IMG/VR virus record: IMGVR_UViG_3300042402_002075
Location: 1 to 23,608 of that record
From: a virus
Reading direction: 5' to 3' (one strand)
Length of the DNA stretch: 23,608 nucleotides
The notes beneath the pieces are model-generated. The model did not search any database. It saw only the letters and a list, made by a program, of their open reading frames with translations, and was not told where the DNA came from. The translations under genes and the position numbers were made by a program. Of the stretch, positions 6,634 to 14,120 are shown piece by piece; positions within the stretch are counted from its first letter, which is position 1, and each line of letters opens with the position of its first letter.

Positions 6634-7623
6634 TTATTTAGGATTTAGTGTATTAGATAATAAAGGCATGATAAGTTCTCTTACTTTAGTAATACCGTGC
6701 TTTTCTACAGAGTCAGATAAATCTTTCTCCATCTCTAGAACTACAGAAGGTATTTGATATCTCTCTTTATACTTGTTCATAGATCTTATACCGGCTTCAT
6801 CATTATCAAAGAGAGTGCAGATATTCTTATACTTTCTTTTACATGCTTGAATTACGTGTTCTGGTATAAGGGTATTCTCACTATCTGGAGCAATAGCTTC
6901 AGCATTTCTAAAATTCAGTTTAACAAAAGTCATAAGATCCTTAAGAGAACTACAGATTACTAGATAATCTTTATCCATGGTTAGTTGATCCATACCTTGG
7001 ATGTAATCTCTTACCTTAATAAACTTAGTGTCTTTTGTTTTAGGTTGATATATCTTATAAAGAGTACCATCTTTTCTAAAATATCCATAGATGTTCTGAC
7101 CTGAAATAGAGAGTTCTTTTATTTCTCCATCTTCTTCTTTTGACATTGTATATCTTTCTAATGGATATACATTGTATTCTTCCAGTATATTAGAACCTAA
7201 ATAATATTTAGACCAATACTTTTGATCTAGATTATTCCAACCTCTTGTTTTAAAGTCTGTTACTTTATACTTAGAGTGTTTTTTAAATTCTTTGATTATA
7301 ACTTCTCCATGATTGAGAACATATTGATTATAGTCTTCTATAATTTTATGAGCTGTCTCTCCTCTTGTACTAAGATTGAATAGTTTTTGTACAAGATTAA
7401 TAGAGTCTCCGCTGTTATCAGTTGAGAAATCTTTATATCTGTAATCATTCTTTGCATGAGAATAATATATATACATACTTGGATTCTTCTCATTAGGATT
7501 GAATACAGATTTAATTTTTACATCTTGTCCACATAGCTTATCATCAAGATTTAAATAGTACTCAAATACCCATGTTTTAGGTATCTCTTGTAAATCTGAT
7601 ATTAAGGATTTAGTTCTTATCAT
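6634..7623 (-). CDS. DNA primase with Toprim domain (329 aa)
   Basis: The N-terminal part (about 15-75) has the layout of a DnaG zinc-binding domain: F.PNEKNPSMYIYY followed by YRYKDFSTDNSGDSINLVQ. It lacks the Cys/His ligands, so the fold seems kept without zinc. A central region precedes the Toprim domain: LVICSSLKDLM, where DnaG proteins have an EGxxD-type strand, then TLFDNDEAG, the DxDxAG metal motif. The protein should make primers for the DnaB-like helicase encoded in the same block. An intrinsic terminator separates it from SSB upstream. The odd first Toprim motif (Ser for Glu) is common in my memory of crAss-like primases but was not checked. Confidence 0.85.
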   Translation of the reverse strand: MIRTKSLISDLQEIPKTWVFEYYLNLDDKLCGQDVKIKSVFNPNEKNPSMYIYYSHAKNDYRYKDFSTDNSGDSINLVQKLFNLSTRGETAHKIIEDYNQYVLNHGEVIIKEFKKHSKYKVTDFKTRGWNNLDQKYWSKYYLGSNILEEYNVYPLERYTMSKEEDGEIKELSISGQNIYGYFRKDGTLYKIYQPKTKDTKFIKVRDYIQGMDQLTMDKDYLVICSSLKDLMTFVKLNFRNAEAIAPDSENTLIPEHVIQACKRKYKNICTLFDNDEAGIRSMNKYKERYQIPSVVLEMEKDLSDSVEKHGITKVRELIMPLLSNTLNPK

Positions 7624-7632
7624 AGTAATAAG

Positions 7633-7660
7633 AATAAAAAGGGGAGATGTTACTCTCCCC
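7633..7660 (-). terminator. Rho-independent terminator between SSB and primase
   Basis: On the minus strand GGGGAGA and TCTCCCC form a 7-bp GC-rich stem around a 6-nt loop (7660-7641), followed by TTTTTATT. It stands out in A+T-rich DNA, downstream of the SSB stop (7682) and 10 nt before the primase start (7623). No promoter fits between it and primase, so primase must depend on read-through. This would make SSB transcripts more abundant than primase transcripts. Confidence 0.85.
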
Positions 7661-7681
7661 TATTATTAACAGAATTAATTA

Positions 7682-8353
7682 TTAAAGTTCAAAGTCTGCA
7701 GATCCTGCAACATTTGAGCTATCAAACCCAGCTACAGTTTCTACTTTCTTTCTTTTAATATGCTCAGCCTCATTGAACTTCATGATCTTGCTAGTTGCTT
7801 TATCACAAACTTCAAATGGTACAACTCCTTTAGCATATTTAGGTAAGAATAAATCATAAGCTGTATAGCCTTCTTTATTTTGATATTCCTTACCTGCAAT
7901 GCAGAAGTTAAACCAAACATCTTTAAAAGGCTTAGCATCATTAAAGCCTTTTATAAAAGCTTCAATAGTATCATACTTACCATCTGCCTCTTCTAACCAT
8001 GTGGTGCCAACTTCTTTACAGAGATTAGAAATAAACTTTAAGATCTCTGTATCTCTGCTGATCTTAATACCAGATTTAGTTTCTCCATCAGCATAAGCCC
8101 ACTCACTTGTTTTAACTCTACCTACTTGACCTTTGTATCTACCAAGTTCTGGTCTATCTTTATTAATAAAGAACCCTTCAAATTCTGCTCCTCTATCTGT
8201 ACCTTCTAAATGAAGTGTAAGATGATAAGCACCTTCTTTATAAGTAAATGGTTCAAGTGTAACATCATTAATCTTTGCAACCAAATTACCTGGTTGTAAG
8301 TTCTTTGGTGTTGATGATCCTCCTGTAGGAATGTTTTTTGTGCTAATACTCAT
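7682..8353 (-). CDS. SSB-like single-stranded DNA-binding protein (223 aa)
   Basis: The protein has an OB-fold-like beta-rich core (about 20-170; LVAKINDVTLEPF, YHLTLHLEG, GAEFEGFFIN, WFNFCIAGKEY). A flexible tail ends in acidic plus hydrophobic residues (SADFEL), like the C-terminal interaction tips of SSB proteins. Size and place, between the Sak4-like ATPase and primase, fit the SSB of crAss-like phages. It would coat single-stranded DNA at the phage fork. It is followed by a strong terminator, which fits a protein needed in quantity. Confidence 0.75.
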   Translation of the reverse strand: MSISTKNIPTGGSSTPKNLQPGNLVAKINDVTLEPFTYKEGAYHLTLHLEGTDRGAEFEGFFINKDRPELGRYKGQVGRVKTSEWAYADGETKSGIKISRDTEILKFISNLCKEVGTTWLEEADGKYDTIEAFIKGFNDAKPFKDVWFNFCIAGKEYQNKEGYTAYDLFLPKYAKGVVPFEVCDKATSKIMKFNEAEHIKRKKVETVAGFDSSNVAGSADFEL

Positions 8354-8379
8354 TTTTGTTTTTGTTTACTTGTTTAATA

Positions 8380-8595
8380 TTACTTTTCGTAGTCAATTAT
8401 TGCTTTGCGAACATACTCTAAATCATTGGGAATTTCAAATGATTCAAACATTCCTTTAGGAGATTTGCAAGTATTCTCTCCATTGTTCTGAGTCTCAAAT
8501 ACATAGCGGATATTACCATCCTTATCTTTCTTGACTTTACCAAATAGAACAATAGAGAATAAACCTTCAAGAGTAAGAGCAGTGTCGACCATTTT
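8380..8595 (-). CDS. Sak4-like ATPase, exon 2
   Basis: The exon encodes the last 71 residues of the 227-residue ATPase. It begins with AAA ATG GTC; the spliced product reads KAKTIGK-MVDTALTLEGLFSIVLF, a continuous conserved block. The frame can be opened at ATG 8598, but that codon is the last three bases of the intron. The C-terminus (IPNDLEYVRKAIIDYEK) is a typical ending for phage RecA-fold ATPases of this kind. It ends 26 nt before the SSB start. Confidence 0.85.
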   Translation of the reverse strand, partial: KMVDTALTLEGLFSIVLFGKVKKDKDGNIRYVFETQNNGENTCKSPKGMFESFEIPNDLEYVRKAIIDYEK

Positions 8596-8872
8596 CATTA
8601 CTACCTTCTGGTTTCCCAGAGGATTAGACTATATCTTATACTATTTTATAACTCCAATAAAATAGTATCTCACCATTTCCCCTAAAGTTTTAATCTTTAG
8701 AGTACTCCCCATCACAGGGATAGTCGTTGAACCTTTATCCATTTCTGGATACTTGGCTGCTGATTGTCCAATCTTTACCTCTTTTACTATACTATAGTCA
8801 TTACTGCTATAGGGAGTGTGTAAAGTTCTAAGGAGTTTCCAGTCAGTTAGATGAGTACAGGCAAAATTATTT
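8596..8872 (-). ncRNA. Group I intron 3 (277 nt, no nuclease gene)
   Basis: The 5' exon ends GACTATTGGT (T at 8873) and the intron ends in G (8596). Minus-strand core elements are CTGGAAACTCC and GGACAATCAGCAGCC (P4-P6 region), GGTTCAACGACTA (plus 8721-8733) and GATATAGTCT (8635-8626). These match intron 2 closely, so the two share a recent ancestor. The P1 guide is less clear: GCC about 10 nt into the intron can pair with GGT of the exon. A 78-codon open frame crosses the intron, but it overlaps the ribozyme core and resembles no nuclease. Confidence 0.93.
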
Positions 8873-9340
8873 ACCAATAGTCTTTGCTTTTACTCTACGC
8901 TTACCATCCATATCTACTGATTCTTCAGCATGAGTAAGGAAATAGATCATTAGATCGTCTCTAAGATCTTTTGGTTTTTTTGCTACTGTTGCAAGTCCTG
9001 AAGCTATTTGAGTAAACTTATCATAGCCTTTCTCTGTAGCTCTGTCAAAATACTCAAATGAAGACATGTATTGAAAATCATCAATCACAATATTCTTGAT
9101 TTCTGGTCTAGAGCTATTAATATAATCTAAAGCTTTGATAATACCTTGTGGAGTACCGGTATTACTCAGATTACCATTAGGATTTTCTTTACTTACAGGT
9201 GTATACTTACTCTTCCATCCTTTGAAGGGTAAAGGTTTATTAGCAACATTAATAATAAATGTTTCTTTAGAATCAAGACCTTCAATACTTGTGGATTTAC
9301 CACTGCCTGACTCAGCAATTACTAAAATACTTTGTGCCAT
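8873..9340 (-). CDS. Sak4-like RecA-fold ATPase, exon 1
   Basis: The exon supplies residues 1-156 of a 227-residue protein. Walker A is AESGSGKST (9-17), Walker B is IKNIVIDDFQYM, and FLTHAEESVD is the sensor-like strand. This is the single-domain P-loop ATPase (AAA_24/Sak4-like) that crAss-like and many other phages place beside SSB; it assists single-strand annealing or recombination. The start ATG at 9340 overlaps the upstream stop by one base (TAATG). Unspliced mRNA would end at GK-stop and lose the C-terminal 71 residues. Confidence 0.85.
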
Positions 9341-9897
9341 TAATTGTCTGTTATTAATTTATTTAACCATTTTTTGTTACTTACAGGTTTCTTTAACAAA
9401 ATAGCTGCAAGATCTCTTATAGTAAGTTGCTCAAATTGAGCATCAATATCTGGATCTATAAGATCAAATTCCATAAATGGTTCAGATGTTTCAATATTTG
9501 TTTTAGCAGAAGGTTTTGTTACAAACTCTTTTTTCTGAACTTTAACAAGCTCAATTACAGGAATAAGATATCTAAAAGATCCTGAAGGACCAGGTTCTGT
9601 TTTTTCATATTCTTCTTCCCAATGAGGATTATATTTCCATTTATAAAGATTTCTTTCTGGATCTTCTACTTCAAGATCTCTACTTGCAAATTCTGTATAA
9701 ACATCTTCACCGCCTCTTAATTCGTTTGGAAAAAAGCCTACAAATAATTCATCTTTTCCTGGTGGTTTGTAAGCAAGTTTTGGTACAAATTTAGCAGCGC
9801 TAATTTCGGCTTTTTCAAAATACTCCTGATGAGCTTTCCTAAGCTCTGCTGTTTTTGATCTACGATCTTCTGGTTTTTCTACTTTTGTTTCAATCAT
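9340..9897 (-). CDS. Unknown protein (185 aa) between DnaB helicase and Sak4-like ATPase
   Basis: I do not recognise a family. The N-terminus is very charged, and the centre holds FVGFFPNELRGGEDVYTEFASRD and aromatic-rich YKWKYNPHWEEEY. The C-terminal 50 residues, with EPFMEFDLIDPD and a helical LTIRDLAAILLKKP, may be a peptide-binding tail. It lies 4 nt after the helicase stop and one base before the ATPase, squarely in the replication operon. A role at the phage fork is likely from position only. Confidence 0.75.
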   Translation of the reverse strand: MIETKVEKPEDRRSKTAELRKAHQEYFEKAEISAAKFVPKLAYKPPGKDELFVGFFPNELRGGEDVYTEFASRDLEVEDPERNLYKWKYNPHWEEEYEKTEPGPSGSFRYLIPVIELVKVQKKEFVTKPSAKTNIETSEPFMEFDLIDPDIDAQFEQLTIRDLAAILLKKPVSNKKWLNKLITDN

Positions 9898-9901
9898 GTT
9901 A

Positions 9902-10882
9902 CTATGTTTTTACTCTTCTTTCTTGTTGAGGTGGGGTTTCTAATTCAACAATTGTCATAATTTCAAATTGGGCTCTAAAGAAACTCATTCTTGCATCACC
10001 ATTTCTGCACTTAAGAAAATGTAAAACAAGAACTCTATCATCTTCAATTACATATCTATCTGGACCATAGAATCTAATCTTTTGCTTACCCGGTCTATTT
10101 AAACCTACCACAGTATCAGCGTGTTGTAATAGAGCATCCGCACCGAATATGTCTGATTCAAGTATGTAATTACCATACTTACCATCTTCATTTCTTTCAG
10201 GATTATCTATATTTCTGTTTAGCTGGGTTAAGATTATGAATATAATAGGGTATTTACGCTTTAGGTCTGTAATAGCTTCTCCTAAGTTGTATAAGGTATC
10301 ATACTTATCTTTTTCGTATGAAGCTTTTTTAACTAACAGAGAATGATCAAGAGTAATAATAGTCTTAGTATAATTACCATTGACCATATGCTCTTCCATA
10401 TAGTTATCAACTACCTCTTTAATTTCATTAACTGTAATAGGAGTTTCAACAATATCTATAGGATATTTGACTCTTTCTTTAGCGTGATTATAACATGTAG
10501 CTAAGTCTTCTTGAGATAAAGTTCCATCTGCACTGCATAGGTATTTATACGATCTACCTAATACACTTGCATATTCACGAATAGCGGAAGTTCTAGCTAG
10601 CATTTCAAACTGAAATTCCAGTACTCTGAAATTTTCTCCAGCATTTAATTTAAAGGCTTCTCTAATTATTTGGTCTTTAATCAAAGTCTTACCTGCACCT
10701 GGTCTACCACCAATAACAGTCATAGAGTGCCATTCTAAGCCATCAGTAGTTGCGTCATTAAATTTATGCCAAGGTGTTTTTAGACTTTTAATTATACCAT
10801 CTTTTCTTCCCTTTAGATAATTTAAAGATTCTAAGAACCCGTTTTTTTGACTTTTCCAAGGTTTAAACTTAGCTTCTTTCAT
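9902..10882 (-). CDS. DnaB-like replicative helicase (326 aa)
   Basis: This is a superfamily 4 RecA-fold helicase. Walker A is GGRPGAGKT (58-66), EFQFEM is the H1a-like strand, IITLDHSLLV is Walker B, ILTQLNRNID is the H3 motif and KCRNGDARMSFF is the H4 region with the likely arginine finger. It is shorter than bacterial DnaB (about 460-470 aa) because the N-terminal collar domain is missing, as in many phages. It overlaps the upstream 200-residue gene by one base. It should unwind DNA ahead of the phage polymerase and recruit the primase encoded downstream. Confidence 0.92.
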   Translation of the reverse strand: MKEAKFKPWKSQKNGFLESLNYLKGRKDGIIKSLKTPWHKFNDATTDGLEWHSMTVIGGRPGAGKTLIKDQIIREAFKLNAGENFRVLEFQFEMLARTSAIREYASVLGRSYKYLCSADGTLSQEDLATCYNHAKERVKYPIDIVETPITVNEIKEVVDNYMEEHMVNGNYTKTIITLDHSLLVKKASYEKDKYDTLYNLGEAITDLKRKYPIIFIILTQLNRNIDNPERNEDGKYGNYILESDIFGADALLQHADTVVGLNRPGKQKIRFYGPDRYVIEDDRVLVLHFLKCRNGDARMSFFRAQFEIMTIVELETPPQQERRVKT

Positions 10883-11484
10883 TATATTACCCTTTCTTTA
10901 AAGTGATTATCATCCTCCTCGAAGTCTCCTGACTCGATCATACTACAATAATCAGCTAATTCAGATTGTTTGGTTTTATCTAATTCTGATTTACAAATAA
11001 AATATTGAGCAGTACGCATATATAGAAAGTTCTTTTTCTCAAACTCATCTACATAATATGCTGTAGCTTTCAGAATTGAATCCCAAGTATACGAATAATT
11101 TTCAAAAAACCAACGAAAATTTTGTTCTAAAACTTTCTCATTTGATCTTGCTGGTTTACCACTAGGAAGTTTACCTTTTGGAAACAAATTTCTATACTTC
11201 TGAATATTGTTTTGATAATCAATACCCATAGAACTCATATCTGTTTTCTTCTTGCTTAAACTAAAATAACTGTTTAAGCTATTAAGAACAGCATATGCTT
11301 TTGCAGTAAGTTTATTGTTTTCATCAATCCATTCTCCTATTAATAACTGCCTTAATTCTAGATGCATGTTAATATTAATAGAAGATGTATTTTCATAAAT
11401 ACATACCATCAAATAAAATTGATTTGGACTTAGATTGTGTTTGACAATGTTGTCAAAAAATGTTTTTACTTCCTGTTTTTTCAT
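10882..11484 (-). CDS. Unknown protein (200 aa) between DnaA-like and DnaB genes, possible helicase loader
   Basis: I do not recognise the family. The N-terminal 85 residues (LSPNQFYLMVCIYENTS, then LLIGEWIDENNKLTAKAYAVL) have the pattern of a winged-helix domain. A basic linker with PKGKLPSGKPARSNEK follows, then a helical C-terminal part. That order, DNA-binding N-terminus and helical C-terminus directly before DnaB, resembles replisome organisers and helicase loaders. This is inference from layout. It overlaps the upstream DnaA-like gene by 32 nt. Confidence 0.75.
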   Translation of the reverse strand: MKKQEVKTFFDNIVKHNLSPNQFYLMVCIYENTSSININMHLELRQLLIGEWIDENNKLTAKAYAVLNSLNSYFSLSKKKTDMSSMGIDYQNNIQKYRNLFPKGKLPSGKPARSNEKVLEQNFRWFFENYSYTWDSILKATAYYVDEFEKKNFLYMRTAQYFICKSELDKTKQSELADYCSMIESGDFEEDDNHFKERVI

Positions 11485-11959
11485 GTATTATGTTGCGTAT
11501 ATCCCAGTAAAGTTTAATATACTTTTTATCGTTAGTTTCAATAACATTATTAATTACTTTAATAGAATGGCAAACCATTGCATGATCATAACCTATTCTA
11601 GCTGCAATATCGTTTAATGTATGATTTAACTTATAACCAAAATACATATAAATTTGTCGCACTCTTGCTAACTCTTGTTTTCTGCATCGAGTTTTTATAC
11701 CATCTGGAAATTTATTTAAATCAACAAATTGATTACAAATTGCTTCAATGTCTTCTAGATTAAGACTCGTGCTTTTATTTCTAATGATTAGATTTTTGAG
11801 TTTTCTGTCATATATATCTTCATATACTACAATAGGTTCGTATCCAAACTTTTTATAAAACCTTGATTTAAAGCTTTTTACATACTTTGTAATATTTTTT
11901 TTGGTTGCTTTAAATTCTTCTTTTTTAGCTTTTTTTAAAATTACTATTGTATCTTCCAT
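11453..11959 (-). CDS. DnaA domain IV-like DNA-binding protein (168 aa)
   Basis: The C-terminal part (about 109-165) matches DnaA domain IV. It reads ARVRQIYMYFGYKL, then TLNDIAARIGYDHAMVCHSI, where DHAMVCHSI takes the place of the DHTTVLHA signature that reads the DnaA box. The N-terminal half is basic (KKAKKEEFKATKKNITKYVK) with no P-loop, so it cannot be a full DnaA. It heads the replication operon at a strand switch, which suggests a phage origin-binding initiator. The ATG at 11959 was taken; the next gene upstream is divergent. Confidence 0.8.
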   Translation of the reverse strand: MEDTIVILKKAKKEEFKATKKNITKYVKSFKSRFYKKFGYEPIVVYEDIYDRKLKNLIIRNKSTSLNLEDIEAICNQFVDLNKFPDGIKTRCRKQELARVRQIYMYFGYKLNHTLNDIAARIGYDHAMVCHSIKVINNVIETNDKKYIKLYWDIRNIIHEKTGSKNIF

Positions 11960-11982
11960 AATTATGCTTATATTTTACAGTT

Positions 11983-12303
11983 ATGAATACCAAAGACTTT
12001 TTACTTTTTATTTTTTCACTACTACTTTTAGTAGCATTATTATTTGTATATATGAAACAACCGGCAACTAAACCTGTTAAATCAGATATTGAAAAATATA
12101 AAGACAGCATAGCTAAGCTTGATTCTCAAATTAGTTTTCAAATGAAAAAGATTGCTGTTTACGAAAAAGCTATTGATAGTCTTAATTCCTTACCGGCTAA
12201 AATTAAAATCAAATACCGTGATCAAAAAGCTAGTGTTCCTTCTGCCACTGTTACTCAGCTGGACAGTATTATCCGCGCAAATGCAGGACTCCCACAAAGA
12301 TAG
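11983..12303 (+). CDS. Single-pass membrane protein with coiled coil, spanin-like (106 aa)
   Basis: An N-terminal transmembrane helix spans about residues 5-24 (DFLLFIFSLLLLVALLFVYM). A Lys/Asp-rich coiled-coil-prone stretch (34-70) follows, then a Pro-containing tail ending AGLPQR. This is the outline of an inner-membrane spanin (Rz-type). The next gene starts inside it in another frame, as Rz1 does inside Rz. It is one of only three plus-strand genes here. No sequence similarity to known Rz is claimed. The gene begins 24 nt from the divergent DnaA-like start. Confidence 0.7.
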   Translation: MNTKDFLLFIFSLLLLVALLFVYMKQPATKPVKSDIEKYKDSIAKLDSQISFQMKKIAVYEKAIDSLNSLPAKIKIKYRDQKASVPSATVTQLDSIIRANAGLPQR

Positions 12304-12628
12304 CACAATTTGCTTCAATCAAGAAGAATTAAGAGTGATTTCTCTTAAGCTTATTGGTGCAAATGAATGCGATACTTTACTAAAGATTTCTGAAAAGCTA
12401 GGACAATATAAAGACAGTACTATAGTTGCTCAAAGTAATATAATCTCTAAACAAGAGATACAACTTGCTATATATGATACTATAGTAAACAAACAAGCTG
12501 ATCAAATAGAATACCTTGGTACTTCATTAGAAGAATCTAATAATAAACTAAAGGTATTTAAGCTTGCCTTTTATGGTGCAGCATCGGCTTTTGCACTTAG
12601 TCTTCTTTATATTGCTTTAGGTTCTTAA
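12218..12628 (+). CDS. Exported protein with coiled coil and C-terminal membrane helix, spanin-like (136 aa)
   Basis: The GTG at 12218 is chosen because it gives a perfect signal peptide (VIKKLVFLLPLLLSWTVLSAQ) with a Bacteroidetes-like LSA|Q cleavage site; the longer frame from 12152 would bury it behind a basic tail. The ectodomain (about 22-110) is coiled-coil-prone and Gln/Lys-rich with three Cys, and a transmembrane helix ends the protein (AFYGAASAFALSLLYIALG). The first 86 nt overlap the upstream membrane protein in another frame. With no lipobox it is not a canonical outer-membrane spanin. It converges with the next minus-strand gene over 32 nt. Confidence 0.7.
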   Translation: MIKKLVFLLPLLLSWTVLSAQMQDSHKDSTICFNQEELRVISLKLIGANECDTLLKISEKLGQYKDSTIVAQSNIISKQEIQLAIYDTIVNKQADQIEYLGTSLEESNNKLKVFKLAFYGAASAFALSLLYIALGS

Positions 12629-13118
12629 CTGAATCTGAGTTATAAACTCCTTCTCCTTTTCCAAAATCAAATGTGGCTATTACACCTGTATCTATAACAA
12701 TTGATTTTTTCTTAGTAGTATGAAAAGTAAAAAGGTTATCTGTAAGATTTAGAAAAAATATGTAATCACTAAACCAGTAAGTATAGTATTCTCTATTAAG
12801 ATCTATTTCGTTACTTACACTTGGCAAATTTAAGTATTCACTAAGGGGTTTATGATATATATTGTAATCACTATAATTATAGTTTTCTTTATTGAACTTA
12901 TGCATGGCTAAACCATAGTCTTCATAAGTTTTTACTGATCCAAGTGCGGTAAGCATGTCTTCATATTTACCACCTGGATACATATCTCCATTAAATTCAT
13001 CTGAATAACCAATCCAAATTTCTCCATCTTTTTCATAGAGAACATAAGCACTTCCTCTTGTCATATTATCTTTAGATATAATTCTTTTACCAAATAATTT
13101 CTTGTCCATAGTGATCAT
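12597..13118 (-). CDS. Unknown protein (173 aa) downstream of uracil-DNA glycosylase
   Basis: I do not recognise it. The sequence is Tyr-rich and strand-prone (GSAYVLYEKDGEIWIGYSDEF, EYYTYWFSDYIFFLNL), suggesting a compact beta-rich protein without signal or membrane segments. Met 1 (13118) or Met 4 may start it; both lie inside the end of the glycosylase gene (32-nt overlap), so translation is probably coupled. Its 3' end overlaps the plus-strand membrane gene tail to tail. Confidence 0.7.
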   Translation of the reverse strand: MITMDKKLFGKRIISKDNMTRGSAYVLYEKDGEIWIGYSDEFNGDMYPGGKYEDMLTALGSVKTYEDYGLAMHKFNKENYNYSDYNIYHKPLSEYLNLPSVSNEIDLNREYYTYWFSDYIFFLNLTDNLFTFHTTKKKSIVIDTGVIATFDFGKGEGVYNSDSVKNLKQYKED

Positions 13119-13800
13119 TCACTAGTTTAGATGTTTTATTAAAGACATCATTACAATTCCACATTTCTTGATTATTATAAGCTGCAGAAGCTGGGTGGCT
13201 ACATATTAGTTTATGATTGTTATCAGATACCTGATCCATCCATTCTTGAGCTTGTTTACCCATAAATACATAGATTAAACCTGGGTTATACGCATTGAGC
13301 ATATCAATTAAGAATGTTACAAAAGGATTCCAAATATGATAATGCTTGCCAATTTTACCTATTTCTGTAGTAAGAGAGCTATTAAGTAATAGAATACCTT
13401 GCTCGGCCCACGGAGTAAGATCTGATTTATAATCTAATGGTAAATCATTATACACTGTGTGTTGAATAGCTTTATTCATATACCTTAATGAGGCTTGAAT
13501 TTTTCCATCATTACTGCATGAAAAAGCCATGCCATCAGCAACTTTTTCGTAAGGATAGGGATCTTGCCCTACTATAACTACCTTAAGATCAGAGTATTTA
13601 CATTTTTCAAAAGCTGTAAATACTTGTTTAAGAGGAGGAGTAAACCTTCTACCCTGATTAACTTCATTAAGAAGATAGCTTAGTATCTTCTCAAAGTCAG
13701 AGCTCTGGATAAATGTTTTAAGTTTATCTCCCCATCCTGATTCTTTAAGCTTTAAATACAGCTTGTTTTTTACATCTTCTATGTTTACTGTTTGTGTCAT
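13087..13800 (-). CDS. ung: Uracil-DNA glycosylase, family 1 (237 aa)
   Basis: The gene encodes a family 1 UDG of normal length. GQDPYP (78-83) holds the catalytic Asp 80, GMAFS (90-94) supports uracil binding, LLNSSLT (138-144) carries the uracil-contacting Asn, and CSHPASA (200-206) is the DNA-intercalation loop with catalytic His 202 (usual form HPSPLS). It would remove uracil from phage or host DNA and is a common core gene in crAss-like phages. It is divergent from the plus-strand gene at 13818, with 17 nt between the starts. Confidence 0.95.
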   Translation of the reverse strand: MTQTVNIEDVKNKLYLKLKESGWGDKLKTFIQSSDFEKILSYLLNEVNQGRRFTPPLKQVFTAFEKCKYSDLKVVIVGQDPYPYEKVADGMAFSCSNDGKIQASLRYMNKAIQHTVYNDLPLDYKSDLTPWAEQGILLLNSSLTTEIGKIGKHYHIWNPFVTFLIDMLNAYNPGLIYVFMGKQAQEWMDQVSDNNHKLICSHPASAAYNNQEMWNCNDVFNKTSKLVNDHYGQEIIW

Positions 13801-13817
13801 TTTATTATCTTTGAGTT

Positions 13818-14120
13818 ATGGCTAAAACAATGCAAGTTAAATCTATTCCTTACGAGAATATCATTAACATTCAAATAAGTGGCGCTTATTACATGAGAAT
13901 ACAAAATCTTTTGTTTTCTCTAATGGGAAACTTTAAAGAAGAAGATCTTAAAGACTTTTTTACAAGACTTCAAAATAATAACAATGAGTTTAAAGATTCC
14001 AATGAGTACAATCTTGCAACAATACTAATTTTGATTAACGAAATCGAGTTGCAAGCAAAAGAACAAAATAAAATTACAGATCAAGAAGTAGAATTACCTG
14101 AAGATGAAAAAGCTTCTTAA
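13818..14120 (+). CDS. Unknown protein (100 aa), plus-strand single gene
   Basis: I do not recognise it. It is acidic and helical (QISGAYYMRIQNLLFSLMGNF, EEDLKDFFTRLQNNNNEF) with a strongly acidic tail, like small phage-conserved proteins near the tail-replication boundary. A TATCTTTG (13806-13813) sits only 4 nt before the ATG, so if it is a host-type promoter the transcript would be almost leaderless. The stop overlaps the converging minus-strand gene by 4 nt. Confidence 0.7.
   Translation: MAKTMQVKSIPYENIINIQISGAYYMRIQNLLFSLMGNFKEEDLKDFFTRLQNNNNEFKDSNEYNLATILILINEIELQAKEQNKITDQEVELPEDEKAS

Noticed and set aside
5102-6963. Plus-strand frames at 5102-5347, 6101-6388, 6563-6757 and 6754-6963
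   Set aside because: All are antisense to better-supported genes with no start context or family features.
8641-8877. 78-codon open frame overlapping intron 3
   Set aside because: It covers the ribozyme core and the 5' exon end, shows no nuclease motif, and its codons trace RNA structural elements.
11925-12110. 61-codon minus-strand frame across the DnaA-like start and the plus-strand membrane gene
   Set aside because: It overlaps two supported genes and its sequence is antisense to the membrane helix of one of them.
13806-13813. TATCTTTG before the plus-strand gene at 13818 as a firm promoter
   Set aside because: It is only 4 nt from the ATG and has no -33 partner, so it may be a chance match; mentioned only in the gene entry.
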